A stretch of 64,000 bases of DNA from Rheinheimera pacifica (GTDB lineage: Bacteria > Pseudomonadota > Gammaproteobacteria > Enterobacterales > Alteromonadaceae), in assembly GCF_900108485.1 (NCBI RefSeq), contig NZ_FNXF01000002.1, forward strand, positions 372,001 through 436,000, read 5' to 3'. Each line of letters starts with the position of its first letter. The first letter of the stretch is position 1. Of the stretch, positions 34,073-46,620 are shown piece by piece. The notes below the pieces were generated by a model, which did no database searches, was not told the origin of the DNA, and was given only the letters and a program-made list of their open reading frames with translations. The position numbers and the translations under genes were made by a program.

Positions 34073-35212
34073 ATGTTACTGATCCTGAAATTAATTGCCG
34101 GTATTTTGCTGGGTATAATGATGGGGCTTTATGCACCGCATTGGCTTACGCAGATTTTAATCACCTTTAAAGCGTTGTTTGGCCAGTTGTTATTTTTTAC
34201 TGTGCCGCTGCTGATCCTGTTTTTTATTACCAGTGGTATTGCTGCTTTACCCCGACGTTCTGGTAAATTACTTGGCCGCACTTTGGGCATAGCTTATTTA
34301 TCAACTATTGCCGCCGGCACTCTGGCGTTTTTGATAGCTACACTGGTTATTCCGTTGTTGGCGCCAGCCGCGGCTGACTTAGCCAGCACCGAAGGGGTAA
34401 ATTTAACGCCTTATATCGAAATGAATATTCCACCGGTATTTAGTGTCATGACCGCCTTAGCCCTGGCCTTTATTTTTGGCCTGGGCATTGCCAGTACGCA
34501 GGCCACCTCGCTAAAGCAGTTATCTGATCAGGGCCGCGACATTATTCAGCTACTGCTGACTAAAATTATTATCCCATTTTTGCCACTGTATATTGCCGGT
34601 GTTTTTGCCCAAATGGCTGCCGCAGGTACGGTATTTGTTACGCTGCAAACCTTCGGCATAGTGCTGGTGCTGGCTATAGTGCTGCACTGGGTCTGGATTT
34701 GCTCACTGTTTGTTATTGCCGGCATTAAGGCCGGTAAATCGCCACTTGGCCTGATCAAAAATATGTTACCGGCGTATTTTACTGCGTTGGGTACTATGTC
34801 GAGCGCGGCAACGATTCCGGTAGCGCTACAGGCCACCAAAAACAACGGCGTAAAAGAAGATGTGGCCAACTTTACCGTGCCACTGTGTGCCACTGTGCAC
34901 TTATCAGGTTCTACCATTACCATTGTCAGCTGTGCTGTGGCAGTAATTATGATGAAAAGTAACCTGGAAATACCGTCGCTGTTTACCATGCTGCCGTTTA
35001 TTTTAACCTTAGGCGTAGTGATGCTGGCTGCGCCTGGCGTACCCGGTGGCGCCGTAATGTCGGCTGTTGGCTTACTGGGCAGCATGCTGGGCTTTGGTGA
35101 AGGCGCCATTGCACTGATGATCGCGCTTTATATGGCTCAGGATAGCTTTGGCACCGCCTGTAATGTTACCGGCGACGGAGCTATTGCCGTGTTGGTAGAT
35201 AAGGCAGAGTAG
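34073..35212 (+). CDS. dicarboxylate/amino acid:cation symporter (DAACS/SLC1 family)
   Basis: This 379-residue protein has eight helices plus re-entrant loops. The HP1 serine-rich motif is ALGTMSSAATIPVALQ (about 240-255). The later substrate/cation site appears in PGGAVMSAV and AQDSFGTACNVTGDGAIAVLV. Somewhat shorter than GltP/SstT types (about 410-430). Couples uptake of an acidic amino acid or dicarboxylate to sodium or protons; the substrate cannot be fixed. It is a single gene followed by a dispersed repeat and the shared terminator with glmU. Confidence 0.9.
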   Translation: MLLILKLIAGILLGIMMGLYAPHWLTQILITFKALFGQLLFFTVPLLILFFITSGIAALPRRSGKLLGRTLGIAYLSTIAAGTLAFLIATLVIPLLAPAAADLASTEGVNLTPYIEMNIPPVFSVMTALALAFIFGLGIASTQATSLKQLSDQGRDIIQLLLTKIIIPFLPLYIAGVFAQMAAAGTVFVTLQTFGIVLVLAIVLHWVWICSLFVIAGIKAGKSPLGLIKNMLPAYFTALGTMSSAATIPVALQATKNNGVKEDVANFTVPLCATVHLSGSTITIVSCAVAVIMMKSNLEIPSLFTMLPFILTLGVVMLAAPGVPGGAVMSAVGLLGSMLGFGEGAIALMIALYMAQDSFGTACNVTGDGAIAVLVDKAE

Positions 35213-35232
35213 GTATCCAGTGAGCTGCCCGG

Positions 35233-35320
35233 TTACAACTCCCGCTCCGGCTCGCCACAGCAACTCGTCCTTTTGCCTGCGGCAGGACTCAGACACTCTG
35301 TGGCGCCCGATTCGGGATTC
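35233..35320 (-). repeat. structured dispersed intergenic repeat, copy 1
   Basis: The reverse complement is closely related to 52241-52326: both share GGGCG-n-CACAGAGTGTCTGAGT, then GAGTTGCTGTG-n-CGAGCC and GGG-n-GTTGTAA. An 8-bp perfect outer stem CGCCACAG/CTGTGGCG (35253-35260 with 35298-35305) encloses a second hairpin GTCCT/AGGAC. The inner arms differ between copies but stay complementary. Any short ORF here (translating to GRHRVSES) is spurious. Confidence 0.8.
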
Positions 35321-35356
35321 CAACCTGCAGCCAAAACTGTAGCTCCGTTCTGATAT

Positions 35357-35384
35357 AAAACAGCCCGCAAATGCGGGCTGTTTT
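35357..35384. terminator. bidirectional terminator between the symporter gene and glmU
   Basis: AAAACAGCCCGCA-AA-TGCGGGCTGTTTT: a perfect 13-bp stem with A- and T-runs on opposite flanks, serving both convergent genes. Confidence 0.92.
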
Positions 35385-35390
35385 ATTAAC

Positions 35391-36755
35391 TTACTTTTTA
35401 ATTTTTACCGGCCGCTGCCAATCGCTAATATGCCGCTGTTTGGCGCGGGCTACCACCAGCTCACCATCAGCGGCATCCCGGGTTAGCACCGAGCCGGCAC
35501 CCACAGTGGCATTAACGCCTACCGTAACCGGCGCGACTAACGCACTGTTCGAGCCAATAAAGGCACCGTCTTTAATGGTCGTAACAAACTTATTCGCACC
35601 ATCATAGTTGCAGGTAATAGTACCGGCACCCACGTTTACCTTGGCACCAATCATAGCGTCACCCAGGTAGGTTAAATGGTTGGCTTTAGAGCCTTTGCCT
35701 AAAGTGGTTTTTTTCATCTCAACAAAGTTACCGACATGGCTGTCATCCAGCATCACGCTGTCCGGCCGCAGGCGGGCAAAAGGACCAACAGAGCAATCGC
35801 TGCCCACAGTAGCCTTTTCAATCATTGAATTCGGTTTAATTTGTGTGTTATCGCCGATAACACAATCTTTTAAAATGCAGTTAGCACCAATAGTCACGCC
35901 TTTACCCAGCATCACTTTGCCTTCAAAAATCACGTTAATGTCGATCATCACGTCATTACCCACCTCAACCGTGCCACGGATATCAACCCGCGCCGGGTCG
36001 CGCAGGTTAGCACCGGCCAGCATTAACTCTTCGGCTTTACGCTGCTGGTAAGCGCGCTCTAAGGCGGCTAATTGCACCCGGTTATTGGCGCCTTCCACTT
36101 CCATCGGGTTTTGTGGCTGGGCAGTGGCAATTTCCACACCTTCACTGTGTGCCATGGCAATCACATCAGTTAAGTAATATTCGCCCTGAGCATTGCTGTT
36201 AGATAAGCGACCCAACCAGCTTTTTAACTGTTTACCCGGCAGTGCCATAATGCCGCTGTTTACTTCGGTAATTTGCAACTGCTCTGGCGTGGCATCTTTT
36301 TGCTCAACAATACCAGTTACCTTACCGTTTTCACGCACAATACGGCCATAACCGGTCGGGTTGGCTAAATTTACCGTCAAAATGGCCAGCCCATTGGCCG
36401 GTTTTACCGCTAGCAGCTGCTGCAAGGTTTCTAAACGGGTTAACGGCACATCGCCATACAGCACCAGTACGGTGTCATCATCGGCGATATTCGGAATAGC
36501 CTGCGCTACTGCGTGGCCAGTACCCAGCTGCTCGGCCTGCAATACCCAATGCAGTGGCTGCTCGCCCATAGCAGCTTGTAAGGCTTCTGCACCATAACCA
36601 TATACCAACTGTGGTTTTGCAGAGCCCAAGGCGCGGGCAGTATCAATTACATGTTGAACCATTGGCCGCTCAGCCACTTTATGCAGTACTTTGGGTAAAT
36701 CAGATTTCATCCTTGTGCCTTTACCGGCCGCCAGAATCACTACATTTAATGCCAT
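35391..36755 (-). CDS. glmU: bifunctional GlcN-1-P acetyltransferase / GlcNAc-1-P uridyltransferase
   Basis: This 454-residue enzyme starts [16 protein letters not shown]: the nucleotidyltransferase loop, with Lys in LPKVLH. The C-terminal half shows hexapeptide repeats of a left-handed beta-helix (for example [19 protein letters not shown]) and the acetyltransferase segment [11 protein letters not shown]. It supplies UDP-GlcNAc for cell wall and LPS. The frame is open to 36782, but ATG at 36755 with AGGGAT upstream gives the standard N-terminus. Confidence 0.97.
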   Translation of the reverse strand: MALNVVILAAGKGTRMKSDLPKVLHKVAERPMVQHVIDTARALGSAKPQLVYGYGAEALQAAMGEQPLHWVLQAEQLGTGHAVAQAIPNIADDDTVLVLYGDVPLTRLETLQQLLAVKPANGLAILTVNLANPTGYGRIVRENGKVTGIVEQKDATPEQLQITEVNSGIMALPGKQLKSWLGRLSNSNAQGEYYLTDVIAMAHSEGVEIATAQPQNPMEVEGANNRVQLAALERAYQQRKAEELMLAGANLRDPARVDIRGTVEVGNDVMIDINVIFEGKVMLGKGVTIGANCILKDCVIGDNTQIKPNSMIEKATVGSDCSVGPFARLRPDSVMLDDSHVGNFVEMKKTTLGKGSKANHLTYLGDAMIGAKVNVGAGTITCNYDGANKFVTTIKDGAFIGSNSALVAPVTVGVNATVGAGSVLTRDAADGELVVARAKQRHISDWQRPVKIKK

Positions 36756-36851
36756 AAAAGAATCCCTGTAATCATGCTTCATCGATAGTGTGGTTATTCT
36801 AATAGATAACGCAGCAGATTACAGGGCCAGGGTGAAGTTTTGCTGAATATG

Positions 36852-37724
36852 CTATTTTACCTGTTCTACTGTGTAACCTGCCTGTTGCAATAACGCCAAC
36901 ACACTATGTTCGCCGGCTAAATGACCGCCACCCACCAGCACCAGCTCTTTGCTGTCATTGCCAAACATTTGCTCTATTTTCGGTAACCACGCGCTGTTTC
37001 GCTCAACAAACAGGGCCTGATACAGTATCGGGTCTAATGCTCGGGAGGGTTCTAGAAGAAGCTTGTCCAGCTCGTTTATATCTCCAACACGCCAAGCAGC
37101 AATCATGCTGGCAAAGTAGTTTTTAAAATCGTCAAGTTGTTCCAGATTCATTGTCATAAAATCGTCTTCATTACCTTCACCCATATTGGCCAGCAGCCGG
37201 ATCTGGCTTTCTAAACTTTCCAGGTAGGCCAGCGTTTTACCATCAGCTTTGGCGCGTTTATCGAAATAGCTATCAACCCCCTCGCCAGCCATCTGCGCTT
37301 TCTTCATTTCAAGTGCCTGCATTTGCAGCATAATAAAACCTGGCTTATAACCATTAAATTGCTGTAACTGCACACCATGTGTCGCAAAATAATCTCTTAC
37401 TTGCTGGTAAACATCTGGCGATAGTACTTTAGATAAACTGCGGTCATCTTTATAAAGCATCGCTAAGAATAGCTTGGTTTGAGCCGCGATATCGTTTGGC
37501 TCAGGTATTTTCACTTCAAGTACCAGTGTATCGGTCGCATTATAAGCAGCATCAAATTCAACTGGCAAAGGAAAGGCTGATTCTGGCAGAAAGTGCACCG
37601 TACCACCTATATACACATAATCAGTACCCTTGCTGACTTTCCACATTGAGGTTTGTGCCAGTGCAGTACTACTGATCCCAATGGCCAATAACATAGCACT
37701 GCAAAGTACTTTCACATTTAGCAT
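36852..37724 (-). CDS. TraB/GumN family protein
   Basis: This 290-residue protein has a signal peptide (STALAQ). TraB/GumN landmarks are MWKVSKGTDYVYIGGTVHFLP near residues 27-47, LEVKIPEP, and the terminal VLVGGGHLAGEHSVLALLQQAGYTVE with the conserved GxHL. The family resembles erythromycin-esterase/Tiki-type metalloproteases, and the N-terminal GGTVH and late GGGHLAG fit metal ligands. Substrate unknown. Monocistronic, between the atpC terminator and glmU. Confidence 0.88.
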   Translation of the reverse strand: MLNVKVLCSAMLLAIGISSTALAQTSMWKVSKGTDYVYIGGTVHFLPESAFPLPVEFDAAYNATDTLVLEVKIPEPNDIAAQTKLFLAMLYKDDRSLSKVLSPDVYQQVRDYFATHGVQLQQFNGYKPGFIMLQMQALEMKKAQMAGEGVDSYFDKRAKADGKTLAYLESLESQIRLLANMGEGNEDDFMTMNLEQLDDFKNYFASMIAAWRVGDINELDKLLLEPSRALDPILYQALFVERNSAWLPKIEQMFGNDSKELVLVGGGHLAGEHSVLALLQQAGYTVEQVK

Positions 37725-37793
37725 AATATGCTTACCTTTCTATTATCTACTTAACTATCAGAAGGCTAATCCGTTGCAGAATAGTTCGCAATA

Positions 37794-37819
37794 AAAAAGC
37801 CACCCGAAGGTGGCTTTTT
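37794..37819. terminator. terminator of the atp operon
   Basis: AAAAAGCCACC-CGAA-GGTGGCTTTTT: an 11-bp stem with a tetraloop, 19 bases after the atpC stop. Confidence 0.92.
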
Positions 37820-37837
37820 ATATTTCGGAACCCGAAC

Positions 37838-38254
37838 TTATTTTTTACGCATTTTTTGAATAATGCGTAGCTGGGCAATGGCTTCGGCCAGTTGCGCCGC
37901 AGCTTCAGCATAGTTGAAGTCTGCGCCAGCGTGTTGCATTGCTTCTTCAGCACGTTTTTGTGCGTCCAAAGCGGCTTGCTCGTCTAAGTCTTCGCCGCGT
38001 ACCGCGACATCGGCCAGTACGGTGATGGTATCGGGCTGTACTTCAAGTACACCGCCGGCTACGTATATCACGTGTTCTTCGCCAAATTGTTTCACGATAC
38101 GGACCATGCCAGGTTTCAGGGTGGTCAGTAACGGGGCGTGAAAAGGTAAAATACCTAACTCGCCCTCACTGCCTGTGACCTGCACGGATTCGACAAGGCC
38201 GGAGAAGATTTTTTCTTCGGCACTTACTACATCCAGTTGCACTGTCATCGCCAT
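37838..38254 (-). CDS. atpC: ATP synthase F1 epsilon subunit
   Basis: This 138-residue protein has an N-terminal beta-sandwich ([30 protein letters not shown]) and a C-terminal two-helix hairpin that can brake rotation. Length matches E. coli AtpC. Starts at 38254 and 38248 are both usable (AGGAGA and GCGGAG respectively); the first is listed. Last gene of the operon, followed by a terminator. Confidence 0.96.
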   Translation of the reverse strand: MAMTVQLDVVSAEEKIFSGLVESVQVTGSEGELGILPFHAPLLTTLKPGMVRIVKQFGEEHVIYVAGGVLEVQPDTITVLADVAVRGEDLDEQAALDAQKRAEEAMQHAGADFNYAEAAAQLAEAIAQLRIIQKMRKK

Positions 38255-38277
38255 CTCCGCTCTCCTAAAGCCTGAAC

Positions 38278-39672
<1,395 letters not shown>

Positions 39673-39696
39673 TCAAATTTCTCAAAACTGTTTACC

Positions 39697-40560
39697 TTAG
39701 CCTACAGCTGCCGCACCTGCGACGATCTCGCTAAGCTCCTGGGTAATCGCGGCCTGACGTGCTTTGTTGTACACCAGCTTCAGGTCGTCCATCAGGTTAC
39801 CGGCGTTATCGGTTGCAGCCTTCATAGCTACCATCCGCGCCGCGTGCTCACTGGCAGAGTTCTCTACCACGCCCTGATAAACTTGCGATTCAACGAAGCG
39901 GTCCAATAACATATCGATGATAGGTTGTGGATCCGGCTCGTACAGGTAATCCCAGTTATGCTCTTTTTGTGCAATGTCTGCTTTTGGCAAAGGTAAGAGT
40001 TGATCGATCACTGGCTCTTGCTTCATGGTGTTAACAAACTTGTTGTACACCAGGAATAAGCGGTCAATCCGGCCTTCGTTAAATGCTTGCAGCATCACTT
40101 TTACCGAACCAATCACATCAGCCAAACGTGGTACGTCACCTGAACCCGCCTGTTGCGCGACTACCTTACCACCGAAACGCTTGAAAAAGGCCGTTGCTTT
40201 ATTGCCGATAACAGCAAACTGCGCATCTACACCTTTGTCTTTCCAGCTTTTCAGCTCAAGGGCAACTTTCTTAAACTCGTTGGTATTCAGGCCACCGCAA
40301 AGACCACGATCAGTAGAAATGACAATATAGCCAACCCGTTTTACTGCGCGTTCCGCTAAATACGGATGGCGGTATTCCAGGCTGCCATTGGCAACGTTAC
40401 CGATCACTTTGCGCATACCTTCAGCGTATGGGCGTGTTGCAGCTACACGGTCTTGCGCTTTGCGCATTTTGCTGACCGCAACCTTTTCCATAGCACTGGT
40501 GATCTTGCGAGTATTATTAATACTCCCGATCTTACTTTTTATCTCTTTACCACCGGCCAT
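39697..40560 (-). CDS. atpG: ATP synthase F1 gamma subunit
   Basis: This 287-residue rotor-shaft subunit starts [24 protein letters not shown], with the conserved C-terminal coiled-coil helix ([17 protein letters not shown] form: [19 protein letters not shown]). [11 protein letters not shown] is the central Rossmann-like signature. Length and order fit the canonical operon. Confidence 0.97.
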   Translation of the reverse strand: MAGGKEIKSKIGSINNTRKITSAMEKVAVSKMRKAQDRVAATRPYAEGMRKVIGNVANGSLEYRHPYLAERAVKRVGYIVISTDRGLCGGLNTNEFKKVALELKSWKDKGVDAQFAVIGNKATAFFKRFGGKVVAQQAGSGDVPRLADVIGSVKVMLQAFNEGRIDRLFLVYNKFVNTMKQEPVIDQLLPLPKADIAQKEHNWDYLYEPDPQPIIDMLLDRFVESQVYQGVVENSASEHAARMVAMKAATDNAGNLMDDLKLVYNKARQAAITQELSEIVAGAAAVG

Positions 40561-40612
40561 GACTGTATCTCCGTTTCATTCAACGAACGGGGTGGCAAGC
40601 CACCCACATTGC

Positions 40613-42154
40613 TTACCAGGTCTGCGTTGCCTTGAATTTATCAATGGCAGCTTTGAACGTAGACTCGATTTGGTCGTTGTAGTTACCGGTTTTATCGATA
40701 TCAGCCATCAGCTCAGCGTGTTCAGCTTTCATAAAAGCGATTAAGCCAGCTTCAAAATCCAGGATTTTGGCCACTTCAACATCTTTCATAAAGCCTTTTT
40801 CGATAGCGAAAATAGACACACCCATTTCGGCAACAGACATCGGGCTGTACTGCAGCTGTTTCATCAGCTCAGTTACCTTCTGGCCGTGCTCTAACTGAGC
40901 GCGGGTTGCTTCGTCAAGGTCAGAGGCAAACTGCGCGAACGCGGCCAGCTCTGAGTACTGGGCTAATGCCAGACGAATACCACCACCTAATTTCTTGATG
41001 ATCTTGGTTTGTGCTGCACCACCTACCCGCGATACCGAAATACCGGCGTTCACCGCAGGACGGATACCGGCGTTGAATAAGTCAGTTTCTAAGAAGATCT
41101 GACCATCAGTAATCGAAATTACGTTAGTAGGTACGAACGCAGATACGTCACCGGCCTGAGTTTCAATAATAGGCAGCGCGGTTAAAGAACCGGTTTTACC
41201 TGTTACTTCGCCGTTGGTTAAACGTGCTACGTAGTCAGCGTTAACGCGTGATGCGCGCTCCAGCAGACGTGAGTGCAAATAGAATACGTCACCCGGGTAA
41301 GCTTCACGGCCTGGCGGACGGCGTAACAGTAACGAGATTTGACGGTAAGCCACAGCTTGCTTTGACAAGTCATCGTATACAATCAGCGCATCTTCACCGC
41401 GGTCACGGAAGTACTCGCCCATGGTACAACCTGAGTAAGGCGCCAGGAACTGCAGTGCCGCCGCTTCAGACGCAGAGGCCACTACCACGATAGTGTGGGC
41501 CAGCGCGCCGTGCTCTTCGAGCTTACGTACTACGTTAGCGATGGTAGAAGCTTTCTGCCCAATAGCCACATAGATACATTTAACGCCGGTGCCTTTTTGG
41601 TTGATGATGGCATCAATCGCCAGCGCCGTTTTACCGGTCTGACGGTCACCGATCAGCAATTCACGTTGACCACGACCGATAGGGATCATCGCATCAACCG
41701 ACTTATAACCAGTCTGCATTGGCTGATCTACCGATTGACGGTCGATAACGCCTGGCGCGATTTTTTCTACCGGTTCAAAGCCAGCGGCTTCAATCGGGCC
41801 TTTACCGTCGATAGGTGCACCCAGGGTGTTAACCACACGGCCTAATAACGCCGGGCCAACCGGTACTTCTAAGATACGGCCGGTGCTTTTTACTTTAGTG
41901 CCTTCAGTTAAGTCCGCGTACGGGCCCATAACTACAGCACCAACTGAGTTGCGCTCTAAGTTCAGCGCGATAGCATAGCGATTGCCAGGAAGCTCAATCA
42001 TTTCGCCCTGCATACAATCTGCAAGACCATTGATACGAATAATACCGTCTGTTACCTGAACAATAGTACCTTCGTTACGAGCTTCACTGACCACTTCAAA
42101 CTGAGCAATACGACTTTTGATCAGTTCTGATATTTCAGTGGAATTCAGTTGCAT
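40613..42154 (-). CDS. atpA: ATP synthase F1 alpha subunit
   Basis: This 513-residue non-catalytic nucleotide-binding subunit has P-loop [13 protein letters not shown] (about 169) and begins [19 protein letters not shown], the delta-interacting N-terminus. [13 protein letters not shown] is the family signature. Located between atpH and atpG as expected. Confidence 0.98.
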   Translation of the reverse strand: MQLNSTEISELIKSRIAQFEVVSEARNEGTIVQVTDGIIRINGLADCMQGEMIELPGNRYAIALNLERNSVGAVVMGPYADLTEGTKVKSTGRILEVPVGPALLGRVVNTLGAPIDGKGPIEAAGFEPVEKIAPGVIDRQSVDQPMQTGYKSVDAMIPIGRGQRELLIGDRQTGKTALAIDAIINQKGTGVKCIYVAIGQKASTIANVVRKLEEHGALAHTIVVVASASEAAALQFLAPYSGCTMGEYFRDRGEDALIVYDDLSKQAVAYRQISLLLRRPPGREAYPGDVFYLHSRLLERASRVNADYVARLTNGEVTGKTGSLTALPIIETQAGDVSAFVPTNVISITDGQIFLETDLFNAGIRPAVNAGISVSRVGGAAQTKIIKKLGGGIRLALAQYSELAAFAQFASDLDEATRAQLEHGQKVTELMKQLQYSPMSVAEMGVSIFAIEKGFMKDVEVAKILDFEAGLIAFMKAEHAELMADIDKTGNYNDQIESTFKAAIDKFKATQTW

Positions 42155-42168
42155 TCTCTGTTCCCCAA

Positions 42169-42702
42169 TTATGACTGCAGCGCAGTTGCTAAACGATCCA
42201 GCTTGCCGCGGATCGAGCCATCAATAACCATGTCACCTGCTTTGATCAGCATACCGCCAACCACTGCAGGATCTTCGCTACAGTTTAATTTAACTTTGCG
42301 TGCCAAACGTTGCGATAATGCTGCGGCTAGCTTGTCTTGTTGTGCTTTATTCAGCTTGGTTGCAGAAACCACAGTAACGTCGATTTCTTTTTCAAACTCA
42401 GCTTTAAGCGCAATAAAGGCAGCTAACACTTCAGGCAACGCCAACAAGCGATGATTTTCTGCCATCACTTTAATAAAGTTTTGGCCGTGCTCATTGAGTT
42501 GCTCACCACATACCTGAATAAACAGACCGGCCTGCTTGTCAGCAGCACCGTTGGCGCCTAAATAAGCACCAACCTGGTCATTCTTTGCTACTTCTGCAGC
42601 AAAGGCCAACATCTGCAGCCAGGCGTCCAGTGCTTTTTGCTCTACCGCAAAATCAAAGGCCGCTTTGGCGTAAGGACGAGCAATATTAGTCAAATCAGAC
42701 AT
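42169..42702 (-). CDS. atpH: ATP synthase F1 delta subunit
   Basis: This 177-residue protein has an N-terminal helical bundle ([13 protein letters not shown]) and the C-terminal signature [21 protein letters not shown]. Joins F1 alpha to the b stalk. 14 bases before atpA. Confidence 0.96.
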   Translation of the reverse strand: MSDLTNIARPYAKAAFDFAVEQKALDAWLQMLAFAAEVAKNDQVGAYLGANGAADKQAGLFIQVCGEQLNEHGQNFIKVMAENHRLLALPEVLAAFIALKAEFEKEIDVTVVSATKLNKAQQDKLAAALSQRLARKVKLNCSEDPAVVGGMLIKAGDMVIDGSIRGKLDRLATALQS

Positions 42703-42714
42703 AGCTCATCCTCA

Positions 42715-43185
42715 TTACAGTTCTTGAACCAGTTTTTCCAGAATGTCGCTGTGAGCAGCTTCATCAATAGAACGTTGCAGAATTTTCTCTGCGCCGGCTA
42801 CTGCTAATGCAGCAACTTGCTTGCGCAGCTCTTCGCGTAAACGGTTACGTTCCGCTTCCAGTTCTGCTCTGCCAATGGCCAGAATGTTTTCACGTTCGGC
42901 GTTGGCTTTGTGCACGGCTTCATCCAGCATTTTGGCTTCGCGTTTTTTCGCTTGCTCAATAATGTCTGCTGCTTGTGCTTTAGCATCTTTTAGCTGATCT
43001 TTGGCTTTGTCCTGTGCTAATGCCAGGTCTTTTTCCGCACGATCAGAAGCTGCTAAACCGTCAGCAATTTTTTTCTGGCGCGCTTCGATCGCATTGATCA
43101 GCGGCGGCCATACAAATTTCATACAGAACAGCACGAACACCGCAAATGCGATTAATTCGCCTAGCAGAGTGGCGTTTAAATTCAC
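42715..43185 (-). CDS. atpF: ATP synthase Fo b subunit
   Basis: This 156-residue protein has one N-terminal helix ([23 protein letters not shown]) and then a long charged right-handed coiled coil forming the peripheral stalk. Same length as E. coli AtpF (156). A single b gene, so the stalk is a homodimer. Confidence 0.96.
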   Translation of the reverse strand: MNLNATLLGELIAFAVFVLFCMKFVWPPLINAIEARQKKIADGLAASDRAEKDLALAQDKAKDQLKDAKAQAADIIEQAKKREAKMLDEAVHKANAERENILAIGRAELEAERNRLREELRKQVAALAVAGAEKILQRSIDEAAHSDILEKLVQEL

Positions 43186-43234
43186 GACCGCTCCTCCTTA
43201 GTTAACAGTTGTTCGGAATAACACAAAGCTTCAA

Positions 43235-43504
<270 letters not shown>

Positions 43505-43513
43505 TTAAAAAAA

Positions 43514-44377
<864 letters not shown>

Positions 44378-44388
44378 TCATCCCATTG

Positions 44389-44769
44389 TTAATGTTTAAA
44401 AAAAACTGGTGCTGTCCATTGTGCTAACAGCGTAAGCAGAAAACCGGTTAAAAAAATACCTGGTACCAGTTGTTGCTGCGTAAATACGACGGCTAAAAGC
44501 ACAGCGGTTAATATTAGTTTTAATGACTGCCCCCGCATAAAGGCCGCCAATACTGCATTTGCGTTATTTAATGCACTGTAACGAAAGGCAAAAAACACAA
44601 ATACACAATTCGGTATTACGGCAACCAAGCCACCTTTAAAGGCTGATTTGGCTGCGGCTGCATCGGCAGCTAAAAAAAAAGCCAGCGCTATAACCCCGGC
44701 TACTGCAAGCTGGCACAGTACCAGCTTATAAGCTGATTTGCGCGCCAACGCCGCATTTTTATCAGTCAC
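44389..44769 (-). CDS. atpI: ATP synthase assembly protein AtpI
   Basis: This 126-residue protein has four hydrophobic helices, with GGLVAVIPNCVFVFFAFRY and the C-terminal LLAQWTAPVFFK typical of AtpI. Assists assembly of the c-ring. The start is GTG at 44769 and its Shine-Dalgarno AGGGGG lies in a hairpin, which fits the low AtpI expression known in other species. First gene of the operon. Confidence 0.92.
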   Translation of the reverse strand: MTDKNAALARKSAYKLVLCQLAVAGVIALAFFLAADAAAAKSAFKGGLVAVIPNCVFVFFAFRYSALNNANAVLAAFMRGQSLKLILTAVLLAVVFTQQQLVPGIFLTGFLLTLLAQWTAPVFFKH

Positions 44770-44776
44770 TGTTTGT

Positions 44777-44802
44777 CCCCCTGAAATCGCCCGTGAAGGG
44801 GG
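44777..44802 (-). promoter_or_regulatory. leader hairpin masking the atpI ribosome-binding site
   Basis: In the mRNA, CCCCCT (complement of 44797-44802) pairs with AGGGGG (complement of 44777-44782), which is the Shine-Dalgarno seven bases before the GTG start of atpI. A 14-base loop separates them. Confidence 0.6.
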
Positions 44803-44819
44803 TCGAAAAAACTTGCGAA

Positions 44820-44847
44820 AGTATACTTATCTGCCTTTAATTTGCAA
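44820..44847 (-). promoter_or_regulatory. putative sigma-70 promoter of the atp operon
   Basis: Minus strand: TTGCAA (44842-44847), 16 bases, TATACT (44820-44825). Transcription would start near 44813 and produce the leader with the hairpin. Confidence 0.6.
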
Positions 44848-44904
44848 CAAAAAGCGGCACCAGCACTGGTTTAGTACATATTATTGGTAAATAGTGGTGC
44901 ATTA

Positions 44905-45777
44905 TTACTCAGCTGCATTCAACTTATTAATAATACCGTCTAACTCATCCAGGCTGGTATAACTAATTTCTAATTTGCCTTTGCCTTTATTGTTGTAACT
45001 AATTTGCACCGGTGCAGCAAAACGCTCGCTTAAACGCTGTTCCAGCGCCAGTACATCTGGATCACGTGGTTTTTCGGCCACAGCAGGTTTGGGTTCCAGA
45101 ATACGCCGTACCAGGTTTTCAGTTTCTCGCACCGTAAGTTGTTTTGCCGCCACTAAACGCGCCGCATCCGATTGCTCATTATCTTTTAGTGCCAAAAGCG
45201 CCCGGGCATGGCCCATTTCAATATCACCGTGCTCGAGCAACAGCTTTACGTCTTCATTTAACTGGTTAAGGCGTAGTAAATTGGTCACTGAAGCACGCGA
45301 TTTACCTACCGCATCGGCTACCTGCTGGTGGGTCAGAGCAAATTCTGTCAGTAAGCGATCCAGCGCTACCGCTTCTTCCATCGCGTTTAAATCTTCGCGC
45401 TGAATGTTCTCAATAAGTGCAATAGCGACTGCCGCTTCGTCCGGCACATCTTTAACAATACAGGGTACTTCAGACAGTTGCGCCAGCTGGCTGGCCCGCC
45501 AACGCCGTTCACCGGCGATAATTTCAAACTTATCTTTTGCCAGCGGCCGCACCACTATCGGTTGAATAATGCCTTGGGCACGGATTGAGCTGGCTAAATC
45601 TTCCAGCGCTTCCTGCGACATATCTTTACGTGGCTGGTATTTGCCCGGCACCAGAAACTCCACCGGCAGCTGTTGCAGTTCACTGGCTGTTGTGGTGGCA
45701 GTATCGCTGTTACTGGTTCTGTTGGACGTAAGTAAGGCATCCAGACCCCGGCCCAGGCCGCGTTTCTTTACCGACAT
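44905..45777 (-). CDS. parB: chromosome-partitioning protein ParB
   Basis: This 290-residue protein starts MSVKKRGLGRGLDALL, followed by the CTPase/ParB-N domain with GERRWRASQLA (box II) and ALIENIQREDLNAMEEA, and the HTH THQQVADAVGKSRASVTNLLRLNQL. The C-terminal dimerisation domain ends the protein. Binds parS sites, spreads as a CTP clamp and works with ParA. 29 bases after parA. Confidence 0.97.
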   Translation of the reverse strand: MSVKKRGLGRGLDALLTSNRTSNSDTATTTASELQQLPVEFLVPGKYQPRKDMSQEALEDLASSIRAQGIIQPIVVRPLAKDKFEIIAGERRWRASQLAQLSEVPCIVKDVPDEAAVAIALIENIQREDLNAMEEAVALDRLLTEFALTHQQVADAVGKSRASVTNLLRLNQLNEDVKLLLEHGDIEMGHARALLALKDNEQSDAARLVAAKQLTVRETENLVRRILEPKPAVAEKPRDPDVLALEQRLSERFAAPVQISYNNKGKGKLEISYTSLDELDGIINKLNAAE

Positions 45778-45806
45778 GCTAAATAGCTTCCCTAAAATTA
45801 TTCAGA

Positions 45807-46601
45807 TCAGACAGAGGTAGTGCTGTTAACCATTTTTTTATCTGCCCGGCGCAGCATTTCGCCCGCCAGTGCCAGATACGCTTTAGCCCCGGTTGAGCTT
45901 TTATCGTAATACATTACCGGTGCACCAAAACTGGGCGCTTCAGCCAACCTTACATTGCGCGGGATCACAGCGCGGTAAACCTTGTCACCAAAATGTTGTT
46001 TTAATTGTTCTGATACGTCATTCGCCAGGCGATTACGCGGATCGTACATGGTTCTTAATATACCTTCGATCTTTAACTCCGGATTAACCGCTGCCGCCAG
46101 TTGATTAATGGTATCAACCAGGGCTGTTAAACCTTCCAGCGCAAAGTACTCACACTGCATAGGAACCAGCACGGTATCGGCTGCAGCCATGGCATTAACG
46201 GTAAGCATATTCAGTGACGGCGGGCAGTCGATAAAAATATAGTCGTAACTGTTACGGTAATCTTTCAGGGCGTTACGCAAACGCAGCTCGCGAGCAAACA
46301 CGTTCATTAAACGCACTTCTGCCGCAGTAAGATCAGAGTTAGCCGCCACCAGGTGATAACCGCCGGCTGTCTCTTTTACCAGTACATCAACCAGGGGTTT
46401 TTCATCAACCAGTAAATCGTATGCGGTAGCGGGCAGGCTATACTTGTCTACGCCGCTGCCCATGGTGGCATTGCCCTGCGGATCAAGATCGATCAGTAGC
46501 ACCTTGCGTTTGGTCGCAGCCAGTGAAGCAGCCAGATTCACTGCCGTAGTGGTTTTACCCACACCACCTTTCTGGTTAGCTATTGCGATCACTTTCGCCA
46601 C
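45807..46601 (-). CDS. parA: chromosome-partitioning ATPase ParA
   Basis: This 264-residue Walker-type ATPase has the deviant Walker A KGGVGKTTTAVNLAA (about 11-25), IDLDPQGNATMG and IDCPPSLNMLTVNAM. Short N-terminus without HTH, as in chromosomal ParA/Soj proteins. Forms gradients on the nucleoid that move ParB-parS complexes. 19 bases after rsmG. Confidence 0.97.
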   Translation of the reverse strand: MAKVIAIANQKGGVGKTTTAVNLAASLAATKRKVLLIDLDPQGNATMGSGVDKYSLPATAYDLLVDEKPLVDVLVKETAGGYHLVAANSDLTAAEVRLMNVFARELRLRNALKDYRNSYDYIFIDCPPSLNMLTVNAMAAADTVLVPMQCEYFALEGLTALVDTINQLAAAVNPELKIEGILRTMYDPRNRLANDVSEQLKQHFGDKVYRAVIPRNVRLAEAPSFGAPVMYYDKSSTGAKAYLALAGEMLRRADKKMVNSTTSV

Positions 46602-46620
46602 AAGATGTCCTCGTTATCAG

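Noticed and set aside
35072-35323. ORF translating to GRHRVSES... next to the symporter gene
   Set aside because: Lies in the dispersed structured repeat and reappears as a false extension of trxC; not a protein.
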